Positions 1-6,049 of a stretch of 6,049 bases of DNA are shown here, in pieces. Position numbers and translations under genes: made by a program. Origin of the DNA: Sulfuriferula multivorans (GTDB lineage: Bacteria > Pseudomonadota > Gammaproteobacteria > Burkholderiales > Thiobacillaceae); contig JAAFGW010000194.1 of the NCBI GenBank assembly GCA_010365175.1, positions 1 to 6,049 of the forward strand, written 5' to 3'. A model generated the notes under the pieces. That model was not told the origin of the DNA, did no database searches, and saw only the letters and a list, made by a program, of their open reading frames with translations. Numbering within the stretch: the stretch's first letter is position 1; every line of letters starts with the position of its first letter.

Positions 1-414
1 GGCCCGTAGCGATTGCAGGGTGGCAGCCTCGGGGTCATTGTCTGCAGGAGCGGGCAGTTCGTCCAGTAGCCGCTGAAACTCGCGCAACTCGAGTAATGCA
101 CGGGCGATCATGGGATTGACCGAGCTTGCCGGATAACCCGCCTCGCGGGCGCGTCGGAACTCCTTCTCGGCTCCGGCCAGGTTGCCCTGATCGAGATAAA
201 GCTTGCCCAGCTCGAAACGGGCTTCGGCATTTTTATCGTCTTCCGCCACGGCATTCTTGAGGTGAATCATTGCCGACTTGACGTCCCCGGCGGCAAGTTT
301 CGCCTTGGCTTCGGTGACCAGGCTGGCACTGTCTTCCTTGCCGCATGCGGCGAGTAAACCGCCGCTGACAAGCAGGACGATCAGTGATCGTGACGCGGAT
401 ACGAGAATGGGCAT
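1..414 (-). CDS. prsT: PrsT, XrtA/PEP-CTERM system TPR-repeat lipoprotein (N-terminal 138 residues; runs off the left edge)
   Basis: Only the N-terminus is present: the frame is open from the ATG at 414 to base 1. Residues 1-23 form a lipoprotein signal peptide, with a hydrophobic core (LIVLLVSGGL) and a lipobox LAAC, giving lipidated Cys24. The following Gly25 does not resemble the Asp+2 inner-membrane retention signal, so outer-membrane placement is the likelier inference. Residues 32-65 and 66-99 read as two TPR helix pairs, with typical motifs such as GDVKSAMIHLKNAV and LGKLYLDQGNLAGAEKEF. A further helical repeat starts after residue 100 (ARALLELREFQRLLDEL). This start matches the PEP-CTERM-associated TPR lipoprotein family, whose members are very large (around 900 residues), so most of the gene lies outside. 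A GGAGG ribosome site sits four bases upstream of the ATG. The gene follows prsR by 46 bases without a terminator. Its role is presumed to be scaffolding in exopolysaccharide or PEP-CTERM protein export; that part is inference. Confidence 0.9.
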   Translation of the reverse strand, partial: MPILVSASRSLIVLLVSGGLLAACGKEDSASLVTEAKAKLAAGDVKSAMIHLKNAVAEDDKNAEARFELGKLYLDQGNLAGAEKEFRRAREAGYPASSVNPMIARALLELREFQRLLDELPAPADNDPEAATLQSLRA

Positions 415-418
415 GGGG

Positions 419-423
419 CCTCC
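419..423 (-). promoter_or_regulatory. Ribosome binding site of prsT
   Basis: On the minus strand, GGAGG is followed by CCCC and then the ATG at 414-412. The spacing of four bases is short but usable. It supports this start, which is also the only one that preserves the lipoprotein signal peptide. The rest of the 46-base gap (415-460) shows no hairpin with a T-run and no promoter that I can defend. Confidence 0.7.
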
Positions 424-460
424 AGAAATGTCTTGTTGGTTTTAGGGAATACAGGAAAGC

Positions 461-1813
461 TTACTTCATGCCGTTTTTTGCCATCAGGTCATACAGGGTC
501 GGACGTGTAATACCCAGCAATTCTGCAGCCTGGGCGATGTTTCCGTCGCTTCGCGCGAGCGCCTGGGTGATGGCCAAGCGCTCGGCGTTTTCGCGCGCCT
601 GCCGCAAATTCAGGAGCTGCGGATCGGCCTGGCCGGCATTCAGTCCCAGATCGGTTGCGGTAATTTGGTTGCCGTCAGCCATGATGGTGGCGCGCTTGAT
701 CAGGTTTTCCATTTCACGAACGTTACCAGGCCAGTCGTAGGCCTCGAGCGCGCCCAGTGCATCCGCAGTAAAGCTGCGGATGTTGCGTCCCATCTCTTTT
801 GCATTGCGTTCCAGGAAAGCCTGTGCCAACAGTACAGCGTCGCCTGGTCGTTCGCGCAGGGGTGGAATGGACACGGCAATTTCCGACAAGCGATAGTAAA
901 GGTCTTCCCGAAAACTGCCCTCGCGGATCATGCCAGCGAGGTCCCGATGCGTTGCGCAGACGATACGCACATCGACCGGGATCTCGCCTCGGCCGCCCAG
1001 ACGCTCAATGATACGTTCCTGTAGAAAGCGAAGTAATTTGGCTTGCAGCGGCATCGGCAAATCGCCAATTTCGTCGAGGAACAAGGTGCCTTCATTTGCA
1101 TATTCAATCTTGCCGATGGTTTGTTTGGCCGCACCGGTAAAAGCGCCTTTCTCATAACCAAACAACTCGGATTCAAGTAGGGTGTCGGGAATCGCCGCGC
1201 AGTTGATGGCGACAAAGCGTTTGTCGGCGCGTGGAGATAAATCGTGGACGCCGCGCGCCAAGACTTCCTTGCCCGTGCCGGATTCACCCAGCAACAACAC
1301 GGTGACGTTGGCCGGCGCGATTTTTTCAACAGTACGGCAGATTTTAAGCATCGGCTCGCTGCTGGTGATCAGTCCCTTTAGCGCGGCGCCACTCTGTCGT
1401 GCAATCAACAGGCGGTTTTCCGCTTCCAGCGCGTGTACATGCAGTGCGCGCGCGACCATCAAAGCCAGTACATCAGGTTCGAAGGGTTTCTGGAAGAAAT
1501 CGTAGGCGCCGAGCTGAATGGCCTGTACGGCATTGCTGCGATCAAGGTTGCCGGTCACGACGATGACTTTGGTCGCCGGTGATAAAACCAATATTTCCTG
1601 CAGGGCTGCCAGGCCCTCGGTGGCACCATCTGCATCGGGGGGAAGACCCAGGTCGAGCAGCACCACTGGCGGTTCGTGACGGCGCAACTGGGCGATGGCG
1701 CTGTCGCGGTCGGCAGCGATCAGCAACTCGAAGTCGGAGAGGCTCCATTTGAGCTGCTTTTGCAGGCCCGGGTCGTCTTCCACCAGCAGTATTTTTTGTT
1801 TGGCGTCACTCAT
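461..1813 (-). CDS. prsR: PrsR, PEP-CTERM-system sigma-54-dependent response regulator
   Basis: This 450-residue protein has the NtrC-like order receiver, AAA+ and Fis-type helix-turn-helix. The receiver (about 6-122) has the acidic pocket E12/D13/D14, phosphoacceptor Asp54 (VLLDLGLP), switch Thr87 and Lys109 (FFQKP). The AAA+ domain (about 147-375) has Walker A GESGTGKE (176-183), the sigma-54-contacting loop GAFTGA (223-228), Walker B TLFLDEIG (243-250), the arginine-containing FREDLYYRL (301-309) and the WPGNVREMEN sensor-2 region (361-370). The DNA-binding helix-turn-helix is at about 425-447 (AQAAELLGITRPTLYDLM). All catalytic residues look intact, so it should be an active RpoN activator. 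Length and the C-terminal sequence fit the PEP-CTERM-box response regulator family. The start ATG overlaps the prsK stop (ATGA) and has a strong ribosome site. Known relatives work with RpoN to turn on PEP-CTERM and exopolysaccharide genes; which promoters it binds here is not shown. Confidence 0.95.
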   Translation of the reverse strand: MSDAKQKILLVEDDPGLQKQLKWSLSDFELLIAADRDSAIAQLRRHEPPVVLLDLGLPPDADGATEGLAALQEILVLSPATKVIVVTGNLDRSNAVQAIQLGAYDFFQKPFEPDVLALMVARALHVHALEAENRLLIARQSGAALKGLITSSEPMLKICRTVEKIAPANVTVLLLGESGTGKEVLARGVHDLSPRADKRFVAINCAAIPDTLLESELFGYEKGAFTGAAKQTIGKIEYANEGTLFLDEIGDLPMPLQAKLLRFLQERIIERLGGRGEIPVDVRIVCATHRDLAGMIREGSFREDLYYRLSEIAVSIPPLRERPGDAVLLAQAFLERNAKEMGRNIRSFTADALGALEAYDWPGNVREMENLIKRATIMADGNQITATDLGLNAGQADPQLLNLRQARENAERLAITQALARSDGNIAQAAELLGITRPTLYDLMAKNGMK

Positions 1814-3891
1814 GCGGCGTCTCCTCCAGCTTGTAAGTTATTGTCCAGCGGCAGTGTGAGTCGAAACCGGGTGCCGCTGCCCGGTGTGCTGTCTACTTCG
1901 ATCGAACCTCCGAGTGCACGCAGGGTTTCGCGACACTCATATGCGCCTATGCCCATGCCTGCGCCCTTGGTGGAATCAAATGGCTGAAACAACCGGGTTC
2001 GAATGAAGGCTTCATCCATACCGCTGCCGGTGTCGATGATTTCCATGATGGCCTGGCCGGATTCCGCGCGCGCGCGTAGCGTCACCTGCCCGGTTGCGGG
2101 TGTCGCCTCGAGTGCATTTTGCAGCAGGTGGCCGATGGCGCGGGTGAGCCGTTCGCGATCGGCCTGGACCCGCAATCCGTTGGGCGGAAGTTCCAACTGG
2201 GGCCGTAATTTGAAGGCTTTTTTGCTTTCGGCGGCTTCATTCAGTATTTCAGCCAGTGCTACGGACTGGATACGGGCATCATCGCCGCCCCGGCGCAATT
2301 GTGTGAGCACCTTGTTCATGCGGACGACTGCGTTTTCGACCGTATCCAGCATATCCGCCTGAAATTCGGGGTTGTGCTTGTGCTTCTCGGCATTGGCCAA
2401 CAGCAGGGAGAGTTGCGCGATCAGGTTTTTCAGGTCGTGAATGATGAACGTGGTGGTTCGGTTGAAAGACTCAAACTGCCGTGCCACGATCAGTTGGTTG
2501 GACGCACGCATTTGAGCCAGATGCGCTGCGGCCTGTCGCGCCGCAACTTTCAGCAGGTCACTCACCTCCCAGTTGAAATTGGCTTTTCCCAGAGAATGTT
2601 TCAGCACGATAAAACCGAGCAATTCTTCATGCAACATCAGCGGCACCACCAGCCACGCGTCATCGGCTTGCTGAATCCACCCAGGCAAATCGAGGTCACC
2701 GTACAGTTCACGACGGGTTTTCATTTCGTCCAGATCAAGTATCCATTGCTTCTCTGCAAGCCATTGAATAAAAGGCGAGTCGGCTGCTTCCGTGCCTTGG
2801 ATGTCGCCCCAGTTCCAGTGGCTGGCGCGTTGATAGCTTGCCTGATTTTCGCGCATCCACAAGGCGCCGCCCGGGCTTTCGAGCAGCCGGGCCAATGCCT
2901 CAACTGCGCGTTCACACATTTGCTCGCCGGGCTGCCCCTCGGTAAGGGTGCGAGTGAAGTTCAGCCATTCTTCCCGGTAGTCGTAGCGGTAGCTGAAAAA
3001 ATGCTTGGACAGGAGCACCCGCAGGCGGGCGCGCAGGGTGCCGGAGAGCATCAGCAGCACCAGCAACATGGCGGCGGCAAAAATGAATATGGTCTGTACC
3101 ACATCGCCCCATTCACCGCCAAACAGGCGCAGGTAGTAGCCCGCACCCGCCATCAGCAGTAAATAGATGCCTGCCGCCAGCAAACTGGCAGAATGGAAAG
3201 CGATGCTACGCGACAGTCCAACCGGTGCGGCCCATTCCGGGTTGCGCGCGGCCGAAACGGCAATCAGCGGCGCTACCATGGCTGCGACATAGCCGCGGGC
3301 TGCCCAGATTTGGGGATCCATGGCACTGAAAAGCATGGCGTTGGCATAGAGATAAAAATCGTAAACGAACAGGCCGCCCAGCCCAAGGCATAGAAATTTG
3401 ATCGCCCAGCGGTCTTCCGGGCGGGTACTACGGAAGACCTGTTCAACTAATACCAGTCCCAGCACGGTCAGAAGTACGAGCCCGAGATTTCCTGCCCATT
3501 GCGCCATAACCGGGTAGGTGGGCGCGATGACGGGCATCAAACTGCCAACCAGCAGTCCGATGACCAGCAGGCTGCTGAAGGCACGGATGAGACGCAGGGG
3601 TGCAGGAAACGCCGCACCGGGGGGCAAACGAAGATGCAGGATGTACAGCATCAACCCCAGCCAGGCACCATTGCGCCCGACTTCGGATGCAAGCCCCAGT
3701 ACCGGGGGCATCCACCCCCAGGCCGATAAAGCCGACAGCACGCCCCAGATCGTGCTGAGGCCGGTGGCCAGTACCAGCAGTCGTCCGTGCCGCCGTTTCC
3801 AACTGGAAATGATGAGTCCGGATAGCCCCAGATAGGCTAGCGCCGCAAGCCCGTAACCAACAGTGGCCAGGATGAGCAGAGTATCGGGCAT
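1810..3891 (-). CDS. prsK: PrsK, XrtA/PEP-CTERM system membrane sensor histidine kinase
   Basis: This 693-residue protein begins with about nine predicted membrane segments, near residues 4-30, 38-58, 65-86, 103-122, 131-150, 163-183, 199-215, 232-254 and 264-284. A GAF-like domain (about 320-460) follows. A dimerisation helix carries phosphoacceptor His485 (FIIHDLKNL). The ATPase domain has the N box HLLQNALEAT (588-597, Asn592), the G1 box DTGSGM (620-625), an F box LFQPFDSTKG, the G2 box GAGMGIG (643-649) and G3 GSGTRF (671-676). All the kinase motifs are present, so it should be active. Length and architecture match the PrsK family, the partner of PrsR. The ATG at 3891 has an in-frame TGA at 3900-3898, which fixes the N-terminus at or inside this point. 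No convincing ribosome site precedes it, so coupling to the upstream transferase (20-base gap) is likely. The signal sensed is unknown. Confidence 0.94.
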   Translation of the reverse strand: MPDTLLILATVGYGLAALAYLGLSGLIISSWKRRHGRLLVLATGLSTIWGVLSALSAWGWMPPVLGLASEVGRNGAWLGLMLYILHLRLPPGAAFPAPLRLIRAFSSLLVIGLLVGSLMPVIAPTYPVMAQWAGNLGLVLLTVLGLVLVEQVFRSTRPEDRWAIKFLCLGLGGLFVYDFYLYANAMLFSAMDPQIWAARGYVAAMVAPLIAVSAARNPEWAAPVGLSRSIAFHSASLLAAGIYLLLMAGAGYYLRLFGGEWGDVVQTIFIFAAAMLLVLLMLSGTLRARLRVLLSKHFFSYRYDYREEWLNFTRTLTEGQPGEQMCERAVEALARLLESPGGALWMRENQASYQRASHWNWGDIQGTEAADSPFIQWLAEKQWILDLDEMKTRRELYGDLDLPGWIQQADDAWLVVPLMLHEELLGFIVLKHSLGKANFNWEVSDLLKVAARQAAAHLAQMRASNQLIVARQFESFNRTTTFIIHDLKNLIAQLSLLLANAEKHKHNPEFQADMLDTVENAVVRMNKVLTQLRRGGDDARIQSVALAEILNEAAESKKAFKLRPQLELPPNGLRVQADRERLTRAIGHLLQNALEATPATGQVTLRARAESGQAIMEIIDTGSGMDEAFIRTRLFQPFDSTKGAGMGIGAYECRETLRALGGSIEVDSTPGSGTRFRLTLPLDNNLQAGGDAA
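1821..1827 (-). promoter_or_regulatory. Strong ribosome binding site of prsR inside the end of prsK
   Basis: GGAGGAG lies seven bases upstream of the prsR ATG and within the last codons of prsK (those for Gly-Gly-Asp). With the ATGA stop/start overlap, this suggests both reinitiation after prsK and independent loading, which would give more regulator than kinase. Confidence 0.75.
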
Positions 3892-3911
3892 CGTGGGTCA
3901 GGGATGCGCGG

Positions 3912-5306
3912 TCAGCGCACGCCCTTTCCCCACAACACCACTTGTGCGGTCTGAAACAGAATCATGAGGTCGAGAAACAGGCTGTGGTTTTTGACGTAGT
4001 AAAGGTCATATTGAAGCTTGTGCATGGCATCTTCGTCGGTTGCCCCGTAGGGATAGCGCACTTGCGCCCAGCCAGTGATGCCGGGTTTTACGGTGTGACG
4101 GACCCCGTAGTAGGGAATTTTCTGGGTCAGGTCCTGCACGAAATAGGGGCGTTCGGGGCGTGGCCCCACAAAGCTCATATTTCCAAAGAATACGTTGAAA
4201 ATCTGCGGCAGTTCGTCGATGCGGGAACGCCGGATAAAGCGTCCGGTAAAGGTGACCCGGCTGTCGTTTTGGCGTGCCCATCTGGGCTTGCCATCTTTTT
4301 CCGCGTCGACACACATGCTTCGAAATTTGAAAATGGTGAAATTGTCGCCCCCTTGTCCTACACGTTCCTGACGATACAACACGGGACCATTGCTTTCCAG
4401 TTTGATCAGCAGTGCGGCCAGCGCCATGACGGGCAGACTAACCGCGAGCAGGGCCGCGCTGACTACCAGGTCAAACAGGCGTTTGACTGTATCGCGCAAG
4501 ATGCCCTGATGAAAACCTTCGGCCAGAATCATCCAGCTGGCATTCAATGAATCGAGTTGCAAATGACCATTTTCGCGCTCGAAAAAGCTGGACAGTTCCA
4601 GGATACGGATGCCGTGCAGCTTGCATCCAAGAAGCTCCTGTACCGGAATGCCTCCATCACGACGATCGCGCACAGCCAGAATGATTTCACTGATTTGCAG
4701 ACGGGTAACCAGGTCGGACAAAGACTCCTCAGTGTTGAGAATCCGGACATGATCGACGAAATGATGACTCCCGCCCATGGGGACATAGCCAATCACCTCG
4801 GTATTGCTGGCATGACCGCGGCCTGACAGAAGCGATTCGATCTGCGCCGCGCGGCTACCGGTGCCAATAACCAGTGCACGGGATTTGAATGCGCCCACCC
4901 GCGACCAGCGCAAGAACACCGTGCGACAAAGCAAGATGCCCAGCAGGGCCAGACCAAACGAAAGCAGGAAGGCCCCCCGGCCGACCAGCAAGACGGGAAA
5001 GAAGTAAAACAGTAAGCTCATGGCCAGTATGCCAATGCCGAAACTCAGGCTGAGCCGCTGCAACAAAACACGCGCCCCCCCTTGCCATTCAAGGTCATAC
5101 AGGCCGCTGGCGGTCATCAATCCCAGCATAACAACTGCGAATGCCAGTGCTTTGGGCAACAACGGGGTTAATTCCGGTGGGATTGCGCCGACTTCCAGAA
5201 AGCGCGCACTGACGCCAGCGTAGATGGCGCCGCCCAATATCAGGGCTTCGACCAACACCAGTATCAATAAGTTAAGGGGCACATAGTGCCGAAAGAACCG
5301 GATCAC
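3912..5306 (-). CDS. PEP-CTERM-associated sugar transferase (initiating polyprenyl-phosphate sugar-1-phosphate transferase, EpsB_2-type)
   Basis: This 464-residue membrane protein probably transfers a sugar-1-phosphate from a nucleotide sugar to undecaprenyl phosphate, the first step of exopolysaccharide repeat synthesis. Four N-terminal membrane segments (about 10-33, 52-69, 88-106, 111-130) precede a Rossmann-like region starting at ALVIGTG (144-150). A fifth hydrophobic segment (about 278-302) leads into the bacterial sugar transferase domain. Its motifs are KRLFDLVVS (275-283), VLYRQERVG (309-317), FKFRSM (326-331), DELPQ with the presumed catalytic Asp364-Glu365 dyad, SFVGPRPERP (378-387), PGITGWAQV (408-416) and YDLYYVKN (433-440). 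The domain is complete. The start is GTG at 5306; the N-terminus MIRFFRHYVP resembles that of the family, which favours this start even though no good ribosome site precedes it. The PEP-CTERM-type N-terminal half and the adjacent prsK support the specific assignment. Sugar specificity cannot be read from sequence. I left the symbol empty because naming varies between strains. Confidence 0.92.
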   Translation of the reverse strand: MIRFFRHYVPLNLLILVLVEALILGGAIYAGVSARFLEVGAIPPELTPLLPKALAFAVVMLGLMTASGLYDLEWQGGARVLLQRLSLSFGIGILAMSLLFYFFPVLLVGRGAFLLSFGLALLGILLCRTVFLRWSRVGAFKSRALVIGTGSRAAQIESLLSGRGHASNTEVIGYVPMGGSHHFVDHVRILNTEESLSDLVTRLQISEIILAVRDRRDGGIPVQELLGCKLHGIRILELSSFFERENGHLQLDSLNASWMILAEGFHQGILRDTVKRLFDLVVSAALLAVSLPVMALAALLIKLESNGPVLYRQERVGQGGDNFTIFKFRSMCVDAEKDGKPRWARQNDSRVTFTGRFIRRSRIDELPQIFNVFFGNMSFVGPRPERPYFVQDLTQKIPYYGVRHTVKPGITGWAQVRYPYGATDEDAMHKLQYDLYYVKNHSLFLDLMILFQTAQVVLWGKGVR

Positions 5307-5329
5307 AGACGTTCGCTCAATTGAGTCAT
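5303..5329 (-). other. Possible 8-codon leader frame overlapping the GTG start of the sugar transferase
   Basis: An ATG at 5329 opens a frame encoding MTQLSERL, followed by TGA at 5305-5303. This stop overlaps the transferase start as GTGA. The same frame can be extended upstream to an ATG at 5353, giving 16 residues, but that ATG lies inside the sigma-54 promoter match and would not be on its transcript. No ribosome site is visible for either start. It may be chance, or it may couple translation to the poorly initiated GTG. Confidence 0.2.
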
Positions 5330-5341
5330 GGGGAGCAGATC

Positions 5342-5357
5342 AGCATCATTCATGCCA
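5342..5357 (-). promoter_or_regulatory. Candidate sigma-54 (-24/-12) promoter for the sugar transferase-prsK-prsR-prsT operon
   Basis: On the minus strand, TGGCATGAATGATGCT matches the consensus TGGCACG-N4-TTGCW at all but two positions. The near-invariant GG (5356-5355) and GC (5344-5343) are separated by exactly ten bases, and a pyrimidine precedes the TGG as expected. Transcription would start around 5331, about 25 bases before the GTG start at 5306. The site sits in the 73-base gap 5307-5379, outside any supported gene, and on the right strand to drive a set that encodes a sigma-54 activator. I saw no convincing PrsR-binding dyad upstream; if present, it would probably lie within the end of the 5380-5955 gene. 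Chance occurrence cannot be excluded. Confidence 0.6.
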
Positions 5358-5379
5358 GCACGGATTTTCGGTGCGCAGA

Positions 5380-5955
5380 TCAATTCAAGGCCCGCACTTG
5401 GGGTAGCCGCAGCCGGCGCGGACTGCCGTCTGCCTGCAGCCGCTTCATGCTACGCAGGTCGGTGGCTGGATAAACAATCAGATCAACTGGGGCGTTGGGG
5501 TCATTGATGATGAAGCGTGGGTAGACCTTGCCGGGGGCGTGGCTTATTCTGTATTCGGCGGTCTGATAGGGCATTTTCAGGCGCATCAACAGGAATTCAA
5601 CTTCTTTCTGGTCATCGGTGAAGAGTTGCAGGTTGATTTCGGTGTTTCTGCCCGCGGTCCCGTTGAGCACCGGGCCGGTCAAATGTGGGTCAAAATCCGC
5701 CAGCTGTTCCATGTATTGAATGGCGACTTGGCGCAGCAATGTCACCTGCGCGCGCGTTTCATCCGCCTGATAAAGTGCTTGATAGCTCCGCAGCGCCTCG
5801 TCGATCTGCTGGTTGTCGGGCAGATTGTCGCTGTCGGGTGCGCCTAGCTGTCGAGCCGCCTTGCGTTTGGCGCTGCCGTAATCCAGGCTTCCATCCTCCG
5901 CCAGGATGCGCGCCGCCACGTGTGCAATGCGGCGGCGCATATCCTGGTTTTTCAT
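5380..5955 (-). CDS. Conserved-hypothetical-type protein with a degenerate nucleotidyltransferase-like signature
   Basis: This 191-residue soluble protein has no signal peptide or membrane segment. The first ~85 residues look helical and basic (MRRRIAHVAARILAEDG, then SAKRKAARQLGAP). The rest looks alpha/beta. From memory it resembles an uncharacterised family found in beta- and gammaproteobacteria; I cannot give it a function. GTAGRNTEINLQ (99-110) resembles the GS-x-DxD motif of minimal nucleotidyltransferases, with Glu106 and Asn108 where two Asp are expected. Asp158 in PVDLIVYP (156-163) could be the third acidic position. If the fold is right, the changed acid suggests weak or lost catalysis; this is inference. 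The ATG at 5955 is preferred because it overlaps the stop of a possible upstream frame, but no ribosome site is visible and Met6 is an alternative. The gene is codirectional with the downstream operon and 73 bases before it, but appears functionally separate. Confidence 0.75.
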   Translation of the reverse strand: MKNQDMRRRIAHVAARILAEDGSLDYGSAKRKAARQLGAPDSDNLPDNQQIDEALRSYQALYQADETRAQVTLLRQVAIQYMEQLADFDPHLTGPVLNGTAGRNTEINLQLFTDDQKEVEFLLMRLKMPYQTAEYRISHAPGKVYPRFIINDPNAPVDLIVYPATDLRSMKRLQADGSPRRLRLPQVRALN

Positions 5956-6049
5956 ATTGGCGTGCCGACGCTAACCGGCGCTTTGGTCGGTGTGCCTGGC
6001 GACGGCTTGACCCCGCCAGGCGTTGGGTTATGCGGGGAAGTGGGTGCAG
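5952..6049 (-). CDS. Possible C-terminal tail of an unidentified upstream protein (partial)
   Basis: One minus-strand frame is open from the right edge (first whole codon at 6047) to a TGA at 5954-5952 and overlaps the ATG of the next gene as ATGA. It encodes about 31 residues rich in Pro, Thr, Ser and Gly and ending TKAPVSVGTPI. The four-base overlap is the same arrangement as prsK-prsR and supports a real gene end. The tail is low in complexity and too short to identify. Another minus-strand frame stays open through this stretch, so the call is tentative. Confidence 0.4.
   Translation of the reverse strand, partial: APTSPHNPTPGGVKPSPGTPTKAPVSVGTPI
5994..6021. repeat. 8-base inverted repeat with a 12-base loop
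   Basis: GCCTGGCG (5994-6001) is the reverse complement of CGCCAGGC (6014-6021), so a GC-rich hairpin is possible. No T-run follows on either strand, so it is not a standard terminator. It also lies in the presumed tail of the upstream protein, where Pro/Gly-rich codons can produce such repeats by chance. Confidence 0.3.

Noticed and set aside
324..341. TGGCAC followed by TTGC on the plus strand, resembling a sigma-54 promoter
   Set aside because: The spacing between elements is eight bases instead of five, it lies inside prsT, and it points against every gene nearby.
415..460. Possible terminator or promoter between prsR and prsT
   Set aside because: No stem-loop with a T-run and no -24/-12 or -35/-10 pair was found; only the ribosome site is supported.
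928..1329. A 133-residue alternative minus-strand frame inside prsR
   Set aside because: It covers the Walker A to Walker B region of an intact prsR in a different frame and has no features of its own; no frameshift in prsR is needed to explain it.
2299..3162. A 287-residue open frame on the plus strand opposite prsK
   Set aside because: It is antisense to well-defined prsK coding sequence, has no recognisable motif, and is rich in Gln, His and Arg, as expected of a complementary frame in GC-rich DNA.
3942..4550. A 202-residue open frame on the plus strand opposite the sugar transferase
   Set aside because: It lies wholly within the conserved transferase domain on the other strand and shows no domain or ribosome site; treated as a shadow frame.
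5358..5374. GCAC-N9-GTGC dyad just upstream of the sigma-54 promoter candidate, as a possible PrsR site
   Set aside because: Only four bases per arm match, and it abuts the -24 element, whereas activator sites usually lie farther upstream; too weak to call.
1..6049. RNA genes, insertion sequences, CRISPR arrays, attachment sites
   Set aside because: The window is almost fully covered by coding sequence; I saw no tRNA/rRNA signatures, no regularly spaced direct repeats, and no transposase or terminal inverted repeats.

Overview
The window reads as a proteobacterial chromosome segment, most likely betaproteobacterial or a related gammaproteobacterium. The evidence is a G+C content that looks to be in the high fifties percent by eye, sigma-54-type regulation, and a complete regulatory and initiating-transferase segment of the XrtA (EpsH exosortase)/PEP-CTERM exopolysaccharide system. 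No exosortase and no PEP-CTERM substrate lie inside the window. The system assignment therefore rests on recognising the four associated families and their order. All supported genes are on the minus strand and transcription runs from right to left.

Right to left, the layout is as follows. (1) At 5952-6049 there is a possible C-terminal tail of an unidentified Pro/Thr/Ser/Gly-rich protein, whose stop overlaps the next start. (2) At 5380-5955 there is a 191-residue conserved-hypothetical-type protein with a faint nucleotidyltransferase-like signature. (3) At 5307-5379 there is a 73-base gap holding a good match to a sigma-54 (-24/-12) promoter. (4) At 3912-5306 there is a polyprenyl-phosphate sugar-1-phosphate transferase of the PEP-CTERM-associated type, which starts at GTG. 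(5) At 1810-3891 lies prsK, a membrane sensor kinase with a GAF domain. (6) At 461-1813 lies prsR, a sigma-54-activating response regulator that overlaps prsK by four bases. (7) At 1-414 lies the start of prsT, a TPR-repeat lipoprotein that runs out of the window on the left.

The four genes sugar transferase-prsK-prsR-prsT are tightly packed (gaps of 20, -4 and 46 bases, with no visible terminator) and probably form one transcript. The likely logic is that PrsK senses an unknown signal and phosphorylates PrsR. PrsR then activates RpoN-dependent promoters for exopolysaccharide and PEP-CTERM protein genes. The transferase loads the first sugar of the repeat unit onto the lipid carrier. PrsT probably acts at the envelope during polymer or protein export. 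The sigma-54 promoter candidate in front of this set suggests that PrsR may activate its own operon.

This is a described type of system rather than a wholly new one. The points most worth checking are the putative autoregulatory promoter, the degenerate nucleotidyltransferase-like protein, and the tiny reading frame that overlaps the GTG start of the transferase.
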